Source of the DNA: an uncultured Phycisphaerales bacterium
Lineage (GTDB): Bacteria; Planctomycetota; Phycisphaerae; Phycisphaerales; SM1A02
Direction: 5' to 3'
DNA: 61,690 bases
Assembly: GCA_905480395.1 (NCBI GenBank)
Contig: CAJQQE010000025.1
Coordinates: 1 to 61,690, forward strand
Both the position numbers and the translations under genes were made by a program. Under the pieces are notes generated by a model that saw only the letters and a list, made by a program, of their open reading frames with translations, had not been told where the DNA came from and did not search any database. This document shows positions 25,720-34,639 of this stretch, in pieces; the first letter of the stretch is position 1, and each line of letters opens with the position of its first letter.

Positions 25720-25751
25720 ATGCCGAGATTCGCCGGTGAAACCGAATCGCC

Positions 25752-28733
25752 TCAGGGAGCCTCACCCGACGAGTTGGCAGACCGGATCGCTTGGGCGATC
25801 AAGGTCGCCGGATGGATCGCCTCGACTTCTGCAAGATCACTGCATTGATGCCGACAACTCGTGCCAGCGGCGACCAGCGAACCTGCTTCCAGATCGCTCA
25901 CCGTCGCCCCCAGTGATTGCTCGAAAATGCGCCGCGAGAGCTCCGCGTGCTCAGCGACGTATCCGAACGAGCCGGCGAGCCCACAACAGCCTGAGTCAAG
26001 TACTTCAGCGTCGACCGCCCCGAAGCGATCGAGAAGTCGCCGAAAGTCGTCCCGGTCCACCTTCGCATGGCAATGCGGGTGCACGGTGATTGACTTCGGG
26101 AGCGCCACGCGAGGACGGCGAGGATGCGCGTCCCATCGACTCTCGAGAAAGGCTTCGATCGAGGTGACCGCCGTCGCAAGCCGGTCCGTGATCGAGCGCG
26201 GGACACTGCTCTCCAATTCCTGCCACTCTTCGCGGATCGCCGACATGCAGGACGGCTCAATCACGATCATCGCGACCGCGCCGCTCTGATCGAGCTCGGT
26301 CGCAAGCGGACCAGCCGATCGCTCAATCAGCAATCGGGCTTCGCCGAGGAGCCCCGCTGAGACTTGGGGCCGGCCGCAGCAACCAGTGAGCGTGGTGCGT
26401 CGCACTCGATAGCCAAAGGCATCCAGCACCGCTTCCATGTCATCCTGAAGGCTCGGTTCGAGCGAGGTTGAAAAACAGTCACCCAGCAGGAGGACCACCG
26501 GGGCATCGATCTCGGCGGTCGACGCCCACGCTCGATTCGTCGGCACGCATGGACGAGGCAATGGACGCGTGGGGTCGAGCCTGAGCATTCGGGCGATAGT
26601 CGCCTCGACGCCCGGAATCGAGATCAGCATTTGCGAGATCCGCGGCATTCGAGCGGCTCGCTTGAGCAGGACGCCCGCCCGCCCCAGGATCCGGGTGCGG
26701 AGGGATGGGCGTTGTCCATGGGCATGGGCTTGGGCAAGATATTCCGCTTTGAGCTTGGCCAAATCGACGTTGCTCGGGCACTCGTGGCGGCACGCTTTAC
26801 ACGAGAGGCAGAGCGACAACGCCTCTTCAACGTCCGGCCGACTCCAGGGCGACGCCCCCTCATCGACGCCCTCCTCGCTCGCAAGCCGGCCATCGAGCGC
26901 GAGCCGAAGCGCGTTGGCGCGGCCGCGGGTCGAATGACGTTCATCACGAAGCGCTCGATAACTCGGACACATCGCCCCGCCTTCGATCCGACGGCACAGC
27001 GCATTGCCGTTGCACGCCCGCGCCTCCGCGAGTGGTCCGCCCTCCGGCCACCGAAAGAAGAAGGGACCCTCTGCCAGCGCTGGACGATCTTGGTCAACGC
27101 GAAGGTCGGCCAACGGATCACGGGCGACGACCTTGCTCCCAGGATTCAGCAGATTCCGAGGATCAAAGATCGACTTGACCGCCGTGAACCCTTCGACGAT
27201 TCGTGTCCCGTACATGCGATGAACCAGATCGGTTCGAATTCGACCATCGCCATGCTCTCCGGAGATCGACCCGCCAAACGACAGAACCAGTTCGAGCGTC
27301 TCTTCCCGCAGTGCCCGGAAGGACGACCGATCGACGTCGCTCGATAGATCGATGCGGGGGCGGACATGCAGGAGGCCGACCGACGCGTGTGCGTAAAAAA
27401 CACCCGACCAGCCATGTTCGCGAATCAGCGCATCGAAGGCTGGTTGAAACTCAGCCAGTCGTTCGATCGGTACGCCGCAGTCCTCGAGACCCGCCATGGG
27501 TTGCACCGAACCGGTGACCTTGGATATCAAACCGAGGCCGGTGGTTCGAATGGCCCAAAGCCGGGCCTGTTCCCGAGGATTCTCAAAGATGCGGGTCGCC
27601 GGCTCGTCCAAGTTCGACTGTCGTCGTGCAGCGCGAGCTGCTTCGATGGCGACCGAGTCATTTTCGGCGTGGAATTCCACGAACAGGATCGCCCCTGCTC
27701 GCTCGCCCCGAAACTTGGGGAGTAAATCGACGTCCGCGGCATAGAGAGGTTGTTTCGCCGCGGCATCGATAATGAACGCATCCATGAGTTCAACCGCCGC
27801 CGCGCCGGATTCAACCAGTGCCTCGACCCGCGTGCAGGCATCGGTCACGCTGGGGAAGGCGGCAACCATCAACACCCGGCCAGTCGACGGCTTGACGAGT
27901 CGTACCGTCGCCTCGGCGGTGACCGCGAGTGAACCTTCAGAGCCAGAGAGAAAGCGTCCGAGATTTACCTGATCGACGCGTCCCGGCCCGCTTTGATCGA
28001 ACATCGCGAGCAGATCATCAAATCGATATCCACCGACGTTTCGCCGGACTTTGGGGAACCGAGCTTCGATCTCTTCCCGCAGCGGTTCGACGACCGAACG
28101 AAGTTCCTGCAGAATTCGCCCGACCACTGGATCTTCCTCAGACCCGCCGGTTCCGAAGTGATGGTCAGTGCCGTCCGCGAGGACACCCTGAATCGCGATG
28201 ACATGTTCGTCGGTCATGCCGTGAACCAATGAAAAGGCACCCGCTGATGCATTCCCAATCATCCCGCCCAAAGTGGCATGCGTCGAGGTTGAAACGTCTG
28301 GACCAAACCCCAATCCGCAAGGCTGGAGTGCCCGCTTGAAATCGTCGAGGACGAGCCCCGGCTGCACCCGCGCCGTTCGCGCCTCAGTATCGATCGATAT
28401 CACACTGTTCATGAACGGCGAAAAATCGATCACCACCGCCGCGTTCACGGTCTGGCCGCCAAGACTGGTGCCGGCACCCCGCGGCAGAATTGGCATCCCA
28501 TGCGACGCGCAAATCTCCACGGCCGCGGTCAGATCAGAGGTGTCACGGGGCGCCACGACCGCCATGGGCATCACGTCGTACGGCGACGCATCGGTCGCGT
28601 ACAGCCCTCGTTCGAGGACATCACCGCGCACCGTGCCTCGAATGTTCGATTGGAGTTCGGTAACCAGACGGGCGATCCGGGCGGATTCCTCCCCGTGTGC
28701 ATCGAGCGAAGATTCGATCACCGGCAATCGCAT
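25752..28733 (-). CDS. FAD-linked dehydrogenase fused to Fe-S oxidoreductase (YdiJ-like)
   Basis: 993 aa from the ATG at 28733; the 43 residues upstream run towards the tRNA terminator and look untranslated. An N-terminal FAD-binding PCMH domain (ILPRGAGTSLGGQTVN; GGMIGNASAGAFSL) and oxidase C-domain (SGEHGDGRIRTDL) are followed by two 4Fe-4S motifs (CNGNALCRR...CP and CLSCKACRHECPSN). Two Cys-Cys-Gly domains (TGCCGRPQ, SGCCGLAGSFGY) complete it. This order and length match E. coli YdiJ (1018 aa), a D-2-hydroxyglutarate dehydrogenase; a D-lactate or glycolate role cannot be excluded. It stands alone behind tRNA-Thr. Confidence 0.88.
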   Translation of the reverse strand: MRLPVIESSLDAHGEESARIARLVTELQSNIRGTVRGDVLERGLYATDASPYDVMPMAVVAPRDTSDLTAAVEICASHGMPILPRGAGTSLGGQTVNAAVVIDFSPFMNSVISIDTEARTARVQPGLVLDDFKRALQPCGLGFGPDVSTSTHATLGGMIGNASAGAFSLVHGMTDEHVIAIQGVLADGTDHHFGTGGSEEDPVVGRILQELRSVVEPLREEIEARFPKVRRNVGGYRFDDLLAMFDQSGPGRVDQVNLGRFLSGSEGSLAVTAEATVRLVKPSTGRVLMVAAFPSVTDACTRVEALVESGAAAVELMDAFIIDAAAKQPLYAADVDLLPKFRGERAGAILFVEFHAENDSVAIEAARAARRQSNLDEPATRIFENPREQARLWAIRTTGLGLISKVTGSVQPMAGLEDCGVPIERLAEFQPAFDALIREHGWSGVFYAHASVGLLHVRPRIDLSSDVDRSSFRALREETLELVLSFGGSISGEHGDGRIRTDLVHRMYGTRIVEGFTAVKSIFDPRNLLNPGSKVVARDPLADLRVDQDRPALAEGPFFFRWPEGGPLAEARACNGNALCRRIEGGAMCPSYRALRDERHSTRGRANALRLALDGRLASEEGVDEGASPWSRPDVEEALSLCLSCKACRHECPSNVDLAKLKAEYLAQAHAHGQRPSLRTRILGRAGVLLKRAARMPRISQMLISIPGVEATIARMLRLDPTRPLPRPCVPTNRAWASTAEIDAPVVLLLGDCFSTSLEPSLQDDMEAVLDAFGYRVRRTTLTGCCGRPQVSAGLLGEARLLIERSAGPLATELDQSGAVAMIVIEPSCMSAIREEWQELESSVPRSITDRLATAVTSIEAFLESRWDAHPRRPRVALPKSITVHPHCHAKVDRDDFRRLLDRFGAVDAEVLDSGCCGLAGSFGYVAEHAELSRRIFEQSLGATVSDLEAGSLVAAGTSCRHQCSDLAEVEAIHPATLIAQAIRSANSSGEAP

Positions 28734-28841
28734 GCCACGATGGTAGTGGCTCACCGGCCGCCGGGACTTCTTGCCGTCTCGGCATCTCGTAGCGCGAGTC
28801 CCGAAACCCAGGGCCCTGAACCAGAGGCTCCAAAACGAACG

Positions 28842-28875
28842 ACGCACGTCCACGATTGACATCGCGGACGTGCGT
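28842..28875 (-). terminator. Terminator of tRNA-Thr
   Basis: ACGCACGTCC and GGACGTGCGT pair perfectly around a 14-nt loop just 3' of the tRNA on the minus strand, followed by CGTTCGTTTTGG. Confidence 0.7.
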
Positions 28876-28879
28876 CTGA

Positions 28880-28952
28880 AGCCACCAGCCGGACTCGAAC
28901 CGGCGACCTAAGCTTTACGAAAGCTTCGCTCTACCAACTGAGCTATGGCGGC
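28880..28952 (-). tRNA. tRNA-Thr (anticodon CGU)
   Basis: 73 nt. Acceptor arm GCCGCCA/TGGTGGC (one G-U pair), D-arm AGCTCAGTTGGTAGAGC, anticodon loop TTCGTAA within the AAGCT/AGCTT stem, T-arm GCCGGTTCGAGTCCGGC. CCA is not encoded. It reads ACG codons. Confidence 0.95.
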
Positions 28953-29045
28953 GTAATCTGAGCTCGAACTCACCTTGCGGCAGGCCCTCGCTCAGGGGGC
29001 GAATGGTAGCAGACGCCACCGGGAAAGAAAACGCCAGAGAAAGAC

Positions 29046-29080
29046 GCACCCCGGCGCATTCATGAGGCGCCGGGGTGCGG
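29046..29080 (-). terminator. Terminator of the HEAT-like gene
   Basis: A 13-bp perfect hairpin, CGCACCCCGGCGC and its complement around a 9-nt loop, lies 68 bp past the stop of the gene at 29148. A T-rich stretch (GTCTTTCTC) follows on the minus strand. Confidence 0.65.
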
Positions 29081-29147
29081 GATTGATTGAACTTGAGTTG
29101 GTCGATCGTCGAGCCCGGAGATGCCGGTTCTCGCGAGGCTTCGAGCC

Positions 29148-31352
29148 TCACTCTGCGATCAGGCGAACCGCTTCATCGGTGGAGAGGTTGAGGGCCCCAT
29201 AGAGGCGTCCTGCGGCGTCGGCGGTCGAACTCTTCCCGTCACCCGTGCTGGAGGCGATGAGCCTTCGAAGCGCATCAACCTGCCGTGCCGCCGACTTGTT
29301 ACCGAAGGACCGGGCACCGGAAGCGGCGAAATCAAGCAGCGAAACCTGCTCGTTCCCCGACGCGGCGAGGGCCGCGTCGATCAAGGCTTGCTGACTCGTA
29401 TCGGAGTTGATCAGGGAGACCACTTCCGCAACCAGCAGACGCATGCCGCCTGAGATACTCGACATCGCGGCGAGCAATGAAGGCTCCGCCGCCGTGATGT
29501 CGTAAGGACCCTTGCCGTGGAGCGCGATGTTTGCGAGGGTTTGGAGGGCGTTTCGCGTGTAGGTCATCGAATCGACCTGGGTCAAACGACCGCCCGATGC
29601 CACGTCCATCAGCGAGTTGACGGCCGACTGGAATTGCGCTTCGGTTCCACCGTTAATAAAGGCTCCAGTAGCACGATCGCTGGCGAATTCACGATCCATG
29701 GTGATCTTGTCGGCGCCGCTCGACATCAGCAAGACCGGCGTGGCGCCGGTGCCGACAAAGTTGCGGATCTGGCCAACTGCGGTGACCGCATCGGCGGCAC
29801 TCGCCTGAACCACCACAAGATCAATGCCGTTGGACCGGTTGATTTCGGCCTCGAGGTCGTAGAAACCAGGACCACTCGCCACCACTACGAAACCTGCTTT
29901 TCCGAGCATGGAGGAGAGACTGTTTCGATCTTCATCGGTGGAGGCCACCACGACCGCGTAACTGTCGTTGTCCGACCGAATGGCATTTGCCAAGAGCGGT
30001 ACCACTTGGTTGTCGCCGGCGAAAGCCTTCTCGGGCATGGCGGCGCCGAGCACCAGTGCGGAGTCGTACTGGACTCGACGATCGGGGTAGCGAAGGCATT
30101 CCAACAGGGGCTGTCGCCCGCCAGCGCCGACCATTCGGCCTCGTTCGACCGTCATGCCAAGGGCGGAGATCGCATCGCGAACCAGCGCGGTGTCATTGGC
30201 GTCGATGGCCATGGCGAGCACATCGCGGGAGATGGAACTTCCCGCGGCGGTCGCAAAGAACTGCGGTGTGTATTTCGCATCCGCCGCAAACGGATCGATT
30301 TCGCCGGCGAGAATCTGATTCTCTCGACGGAGATCCGCCGCGACAAAGACGGCGAGCGCCATTCGATTCGTCGGGTCCGCGGCGAGGGCAGTCCGTGCAT
30401 TCCGCATCGCCATGACCTGACAGAAGATCGAGGTGGGAACCGGCGTCTGCACCAACCCGGAATGCGGGCCGTAGCTCCAGACCATGTTGGCCGGATCGGC
30501 GGGATAGGCGATCAACGACTGTTCCTGCGAGAAGAACTTACGTCCGAGGGCGGTGAACGCGGCCGAGACGTCGGTGGATGTTCCACCGAGCCGGCGGAAT
30601 GCAGTCATTGCCGCATCTTTGACTTCCGGCGTGCTCTGGCGGGAGGTCGCCACTTCGAGAAGGTAGGGAATGGCCGTGGGCCAGCCGATCTTGGCGAGCA
30701 TGCGGCAGACCTTGGTCTGAACCGTCGCCGAGAGTTCGGGGAGGGCGGCACAGAGCGGAAGCACCGCTTGTCGCTTGATCTCTTCGATAACTTCAGTGAC
30801 TCGAAGTTCGACTTCCGCACTCTTCGCGGCAACCAGAACGTCGAGCAGCTGGGGAACGGCGTATTCACCAGCTTGGATGAGCCGCCGCTTTCCCATCATC
30901 TGGGCTCGCAACGAGCCATCGAGCATGCCGATGGCTTCCTTGATCCGATCTTGGTTCCGGGCGAGATCAAGCCGGCCTTCTTCAAGCCGTTTCTCAAACT
31001 CCGTCACCATCGGGCCGACGCCGGCCATGCCCCGTCCGCGGCTCAGCGAGCGATCGACCTTGTCGTCGAGATCATTCTCTGAGACGAGTTCGGCCAGCTG
31101 GGCGTCGGTGATGCCGCTGTCGAAGAGTTTCCGGCCTGCGGCTTCGGCGAGGTCGGGCTTCGCGATGAGCACGTAGTGGAGGAAGTCGCCGACCAGACGT
31201 GTTTGGTCCGCGTCCTTCCCATCCTGCAAAGCTGGGGAGGAGGCCAACGCAGGTTCGACCTGGTTGGCGGCGTCGAGCCCAGTAATCAAAAGGCTCCCGA
31301 TCGCGAAGGCGCGGATGAAGCCAGTGGTCGAGGTACGGAACGTGCGATCCAT
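29148..31352 (-). CDS. Exported helical-repeat protein with a degenerate receiver-like domain
   Basis: 734 aa from the ATG at 31352, chosen because it opens with a signal-like segment ([18 protein letters not shown]). The frame continues 137 codons upstream, into a leader and promoter. The middle (about residues 130-330) is HEAT-like: repeated helix pairs such as [20 protein letters not shown] and [20 protein letters not shown]. Residues about 462-585 look like a response-regulator receiver fold ([47 protein letters not shown]). Where the phospho-acceptor Asp should be there is none (VVVQAS). A helical C-terminal part follows. A receiver fold in an apparently exported protein would be unusual. 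Confidence 0.7.
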   Translation of the reverse strand: MDRTFRTSTTGFIRAFAIGSLLITGLDAANQVEPALASSPALQDGKDADQTRLVGDFLHYVLIAKPDLAEAAGRKLFDSGITDAQLAELVSENDLDDKVDRSLSRGRGMAGVGPMVTEFEKRLEEGRLDLARNQDRIKEAIGMLDGSLRAQMMGKRRLIQAGEYAVPQLLDVLVAAKSAEVELRVTEVIEEIKRQAVLPLCAALPELSATVQTKVCRMLAKIGWPTAIPYLLEVATSRQSTPEVKDAAMTAFRRLGGTSTDVSAAFTALGRKFFSQEQSLIAYPADPANMVWSYGPHSGLVQTPVPTSIFCQVMAMRNARTALAADPTNRMALAVFVAADLRRENQILAGEIDPFAADAKYTPQFFATAAGSSISRDVLAMAIDANDTALVRDAISALGMTVERGRMVGAGGRQPLLECLRYPDRRVQYDSALVLGAAMPEKAFAGDNQVVPLLANAIRSDNDSYAVVVASTDEDRNSLSSMLGKAGFVVVASGPGFYDLEAEINRSNGIDLVVVQASAADAVTAVGQIRNFVGTGATPVLLMSSGADKITMDREFASDRATGAFINGGTEAQFQSAVNSLMDVASGGRLTQVDSMTYTRNALQTLANIALHGKGPYDITAAEPSLLAAMSSISGGMRLLVAEVVSLINSDTSQQALIDAALAASGNEQVSLLDFAASGARSFGNKSAARQVDALRRLIASSTGDGKSSTADAAGRLYGALNLSTDEAVRLIAE

Positions 31353-31774
31353 CGAATCGATCCTCCATCGACGGCCGAATCGGCCGACGGGGTCTGCCGT
31401 TTCACGGATCAAGCGATCCATTGACGGCGGCGTGTGGTCCTCTGGGGACCGTGCATGAATACGGCCGTCGAAAGACGACCGAAGAACGGGACGAGCGGCC
31501 TCAGCGCCGCCCCCGGAGCGCGGGAAGGCTGAAGCCTCGGGCTTGTCCCGATGAGGGGACTGGAGCCAGCAGACGCCCATTTGGGACGCCCGATCTGAAA
31601 CCGATGCCGGAGCATCGGGTGATGTTCTCGGTGAGGCCGGGAACAGATCCGCCGCCGCCGGAGCGATTGCAGAACGAGCAGCGTACCGGGGGGCGGGAAA
31701 GGGTGTCAACGCGAGCACCATTCTGGGTTCGGCGCGTATCCCGAAGGAGAATGCCCGATACACTCACCCTGTAC
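31353..31774. other. Divergent region: leader of the HEAT-like gene and approach to the riboswitch
   Basis: No gene is supported here. The minus strand carries the promoter and leader described at 31680-31709. The plus-strand promoter of the riboswitch transcript should lie near 31700-31760, but I cannot name a clear -35/-10 pair. Frames from both neighbouring genes extend into this stretch by chance. Confidence 0.5.
31680..31709 (-). promoter_or_regulatory. Predicted promoter with long leader for the HEAT-like gene
   Basis: TTGACA and TACGCT are separated by 18 bp on the minus strand. The start codon is about 320 nt downstream. The leader holds a hairpin, CCGATGCTCCGGCATCGG (about 31600-31617), and further G+C-rich pairings. 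I do not recognise a known riboswitch in it. Confidence 0.55.
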
Positions 31775-32040
31775 TTCAGGCCCCGCGGCGTTCCGCGGGC
31801 GAGGAAGCAGGCCGGATCTACGGTCTGGAGACTTCTTCGAAGGGAAGGCGGTTCAAAGCCGCCGCGGACGCGCCGCCGTAACGGGCCTGATTCGGTCAAG
31901 AGACCGAATCTCGCGAGTCATCAGCCACTGCAAGGCCCCTCTGAGGGGTGGTGTGGGAAGGCAGACTCGCGGAATCGCCCGGAGCCGGAAGACCTGCCTG
32001 ATCGATCTGGTGCCCGACGCGATCGGGCGCTCTTCCGACT
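31775..32040 (+). promoter_or_regulatory. Cobalamin (adenosylcobalamin-type) riboswitch
   Basis: The aptamer is closed by TCAGGC (31775-31780) pairing with GCCTGA (31995-32000). Core elements appear in the usual order: GGGAAGGCGGTTCAAAGCCGCCGCGG with GCCGTAACGGG, then AGCCACTG (31922-31929), then GGGAAGGC (31954-31961), then the B12 box GAAGACCTGCCTG. A GCCCGA/TCGGGC hairpin after the box (about 32011-32027) may belong to the expression platform, probably acting on translation or termination in front of the ATG at 32075. It should lower expression of the following operon when cobalamin is plentiful. Confidence 0.88.
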
Positions 32041-32074
32041 GGCCGGCGCGAATCCGGCTTCCGGAGTTCTCGTG

Positions 32075-33016
32075 ATGTCATTCCGACCAGCCCCCGAGCC
32101 CACCCCCTCAGGCCGCCTGATCAATCTCCTTTTTCCAGCCCTGGCGCTGGTCTCGACCCCACTATTCGGAGATTCACCCTTCGCCGTGGACGTTGTTCAC
32201 TTTGACCCCGGCGTCGGTGGTATTCCCGGCTATGACCACCCCGAGTCCGCGTTGGGTGGCCCCACACGGACCACCGGCGGCAGCCTCTTCCCCGCGGCCG
32301 TGACGCCATTCCAACCGGCGTGGCTTGCCTCTGAAGTGGTCTCACTGGGGATCGGTGGCACGATTGAGCTGGCGTTCGACCACCTCGTCCTCGACGACCC
32401 CAACAATCTCTTTGGGATCGACCTCCTGATCTTCGGCAATGCCTTCTGTACCGATACCAACGCCCCGTGGGGTGTTGTCGGCGGAATCTACGAGGAAGGC
32501 GGCCAGATTGAGGTGAGCCTCGACGGTCGCGAGTGGGTCTTGATTCCCGGCGCCATGGCCGACGGAGCATTCCCAACGCTTGGCTGGCAGGATACGGGGC
32601 CTTATACCGAGGCGGCCGGACGAATTCCCACCGACTTCACGAAGCCGGTCAATCCCAATCGACACTCCAATGGGCTGATCGGGCTCGACTTCGACGCCAT
32701 CCTTGAGACCTACGACGGCGCGGGCGGTGGCGTCGGCATCGATCTTGCGAGCGTCGGACTCGCCGCCATTCGCTTCGTCCGGATCACCAACACCGGCGTC
32801 GACTCGACGCCAGAAATCGATGCGATTGCCGACGTCGCCCCCGGTCCAGACCCTCGTTTGCCGGGCGATCTCAACGCCGATGGTCTGGTGAATGGCATCG
32901 ACCTCGGACTCTTGCTTGCGGCGTGGGGAACCAACGATGCGACCGCGGATCTCAACGGCGATCTCATCGTGAATGGTCCGGATCTCGGCCTGCTTCTAGC
33001 GGATTGGACCGGATGA
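32075..33016 (+). CDS. B12-regulated secreted surface protein with dockerin-like repeats
   Basis: 313 aa from the ATG at 32075 (CGGAG upstream). The frame continues upstream but through the riboswitch, so it is not coding there. A signal peptide ([18 protein letters not shown]) is followed by a beta-rich domain: [19 protein letters not shown], then DLLIFGNAF, then [16 protein letters not shown], then FVRITNTG. This pattern recalls surface proteins found in B12-uptake loci of Bacteroidetes; I could not compare them here. Two dockerin-like loops end it ([21 protein letters not shown] and [20 protein letters not shown]). The riboswitch and the coupled pseudopilin gene point to a role in capturing or handling cobalamins at the surface (inference). 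Confidence 0.8.
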   Translation: MSFRPAPEPTPSGRLINLLFPALALVSTPLFGDSPFAVDVVHFDPGVGGIPGYDHPESALGGPTRTTGGSLFPAAVTPFQPAWLASEVVSLGIGGTIELAFDHLVLDDPNNLFGIDLLIFGNAFCTDTNAPWGVVGGIYEEGGQIEVSLDGREWVLIPGAMADGAFPTLGWQDTGPYTEAAGRIPTDFTKPVNPNRHSNGLIGLDFDAILETYDGAGGGVGIDLASVGLAAIRFVRITNTGVDSTPEIDAIADVAPGPDPRLPGDLNADGLVNGIDLGLLLAAWGTNDATADLNGDLIVNGPDLGLLLADWTG

Positions 33017-33846
33017 TCCACAAAATCAAATCCATCCGTGTTGCATCACGGTGGTCGGCACGCACTCGAACCGCCGGCTTCACCATGACCGAGGTCATCG
33101 TGGTACTTGGTATCACCGCCGCCCTGGCGGCCATCGTCTCGACCGGAATCGCATCCGCATCGACGATGGCGAGGAGCACGGCGTGTAGAGCCAACCTCCG
33201 CCAACTGCATCTGGCCGCGGAGGCGTATCTCACAACGCAAGGTGGCTATCCCGCCGCCGTGCTCTACCGGATGGAGGAGGGCGACGTCCGAACCACGTCC
33301 TGGGACTTTGATCACCGCGCCGATGGGACGATCGACAAAGGGCCGATCTGGATGTATCTCGACGATCAGGATCGCGTCTTCCAATGCCCCGACTTCCGAG
33401 GCAACAGTAACTTCGGCGACGATCCGGCGACCGGCTACAACTACAACACGACCTTCGTCGGCGCCGAAGGGAGATTCCCCACCCTCGATGCCGACGGTCG
33501 CCTGTTAGAAGGATGGGATCACTGTCGACGCGGCGTGCCCGCGGCTGCCCACCGAAGGCCATCGACGACAGCCTTGTTCGGCGATGGCGGCTGGATCGCC
33601 GGCGCCAACAAGTTCATGCGGGCGCCGTCGAACATCGTCGAGGTCGATCTTGGCTTGGTACATGGCGGCACACAGGCGTTTCGACACGCCTCCTGCTCCA
33701 ATCTGGTCTACCTCGACGGCCACGTTGAATGTTGCGACACCGCCTGCGAAGGCGAGCACCGAAACGAGGGTTTCCTGCAGACGATCACCGATTTTCCGCG
33801 AAACGGATTCTTGAGCGACGACGATACGAGCTACGATCCCCGTTGA
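33013..33846 (+). CDS. Pseudopilin-like protein coupled to the B12-regulated surface protein
   Basis: 277 aa; the ATG overlaps the preceding stop (ATGA). A basic leader ends in a prepilin site, [18 protein letters not shown], with Glu at +5. The globular part has Cys pairs and ends with [17 protein letters not shown], the His-to-Asp-Gly spacing typical of planctomycete pseudopilin-like proteins (H-X9-DG type). It would be processed by a prepilin peptidase and held in the inner membrane or assembled in a secretion pseudopilus. Being translated with the riboswitch-controlled surface protein, it should follow the same B12 control. Confidence 0.85.
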   Translation: MIHKIKSIRVASRWSARTRTAGFTMTEVIVVLGITAALAAIVSTGIASASTMARSTACRANLRQLHLAAEAYLTTQGGYPAAVLYRMEEGDVRTTSWDFDHRADGTIDKGPIWMYLDDQDRVFQCPDFRGNSNFGDDPATGYNYNTTFVGAEGRFPTLDADGRLLEGWDHCRRGVPAAAHRRPSTTALFGDGGWIAGANKFMRAPSNIVEVDLGLVHGGTQAFRHASCSNLVYLDGHVECCDTACEGEHRNEGFLQTITDFPRNGFLSDDDTSYDPR

Positions 33847-33889
33847 AGACGGTGAATCACCACCGCTCGCTCATCGATACCATGAAAGC

Positions 33890-34639
33890 ATGAGCCCCCC
33901 CGCCGTCACCACCTTGATCCAACGACGCGAGTATTCGGCGTTCGGCTCGCTCCGATCCGCCGAGATCCGAACCCCTCCTCGACTGGAGGGACAAGTGGTG
34001 GTGATTCTCGCTGGCGATGCGGTCTTCGGTATCGAAATTGAACTCCCCGCCGCCAAACGGCTTCTTGAGTTCGGCGATGAATTAGGCGACGCACTGGTGG
34101 AATCTGGCCGCCCGGTGGTCCGTCCCGAACGGTTCGATGCCGCCCGCGATGCGGAAGGTTGCATCGAAGCGACCCGACAACTCCTCGCCATGACCACCGA
34201 GACCTTCCCGGATCTACCGCTGGTGGTGATCGGCCTTTCCGCCACCGCCCCCCTCCTCGCGGTGGCCGGCTCCGGACTCGGCGCGGCGGCCTTCATTCTG
34301 GTCTCGCCACCGATTCTCGAGACCTACGGCAATCGCCCAGACCGTCTTGAACTCACCATCGCCGACGCCCTGGGTGTTTCGCCAGCGATCGCCGCGGAAC
34401 TCGGCACGAAGAACCCCATGCAACTCGGCGCCAGCGTGGCGAAGCGGGCGCTGGTGGTCAACGGTGCGGCAGACACGGTGGTCCCCCCCGCCGACGCCAT
34501 CGGCTGGAGAGCATCCCTCGCCGCGGGTGGCGTGCGGACGGCTCGACTTGAAGTGGCATTCGCCGGGCATGATCTGGATCCATGTCGCGAAACTGCCATC
34601 GATGGAATCCTCTCTTTCCTCGAGGATGAACCCCGGTGA
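33890..34639 (+). CDS. Alpha/beta-hydrolase-fold protein
   Basis: 249 aa. A beta-strand start (GQVVVILAGDA), a nucleophile-elbow-like VVIGLSATAPLLA (about residues 107-119), a late strand RALVVNGAADTVVPPADA with the usual Asp, and FAGHDLD with the catalytic His together give a reasonable hydrolase core. The elbow (GLSAT) is a variant of GxSxG. Substrate unknown. It overlaps moeA by 4 bp (GTGA), making it the first gene of a hydrolase-moeA-moaD operon, so a link to molybdenum-cofactor use is possible but unproven. Confidence 0.65.
   Translation: MSPPAVTTLIQRREYSAFGSLRSAEIRTPPRLEGQVVVILAGDAVFGIEIELPAAKRLLEFGDELGDALVESGRPVVRPERFDAARDAEGCIEATRQLLAMTTETFPDLPLVVIGLSATAPLLAVAGSGLGAAAFILVSPPILETYGNRPDRLELTIADALGVSPAIAAELGTKNPMQLGASVAKRALVVNGAADTVVPPADAIGWRASLAAGGVRTARLEVAFAGHDLDPCRETAIDGILSFLEDEPR

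Noticed and set aside
31421-32074. Upstream extension of the B12-regulated surface protein frame
   Set aside because: It runs through the riboswitch and would put a signal peptide in the middle of the protein.
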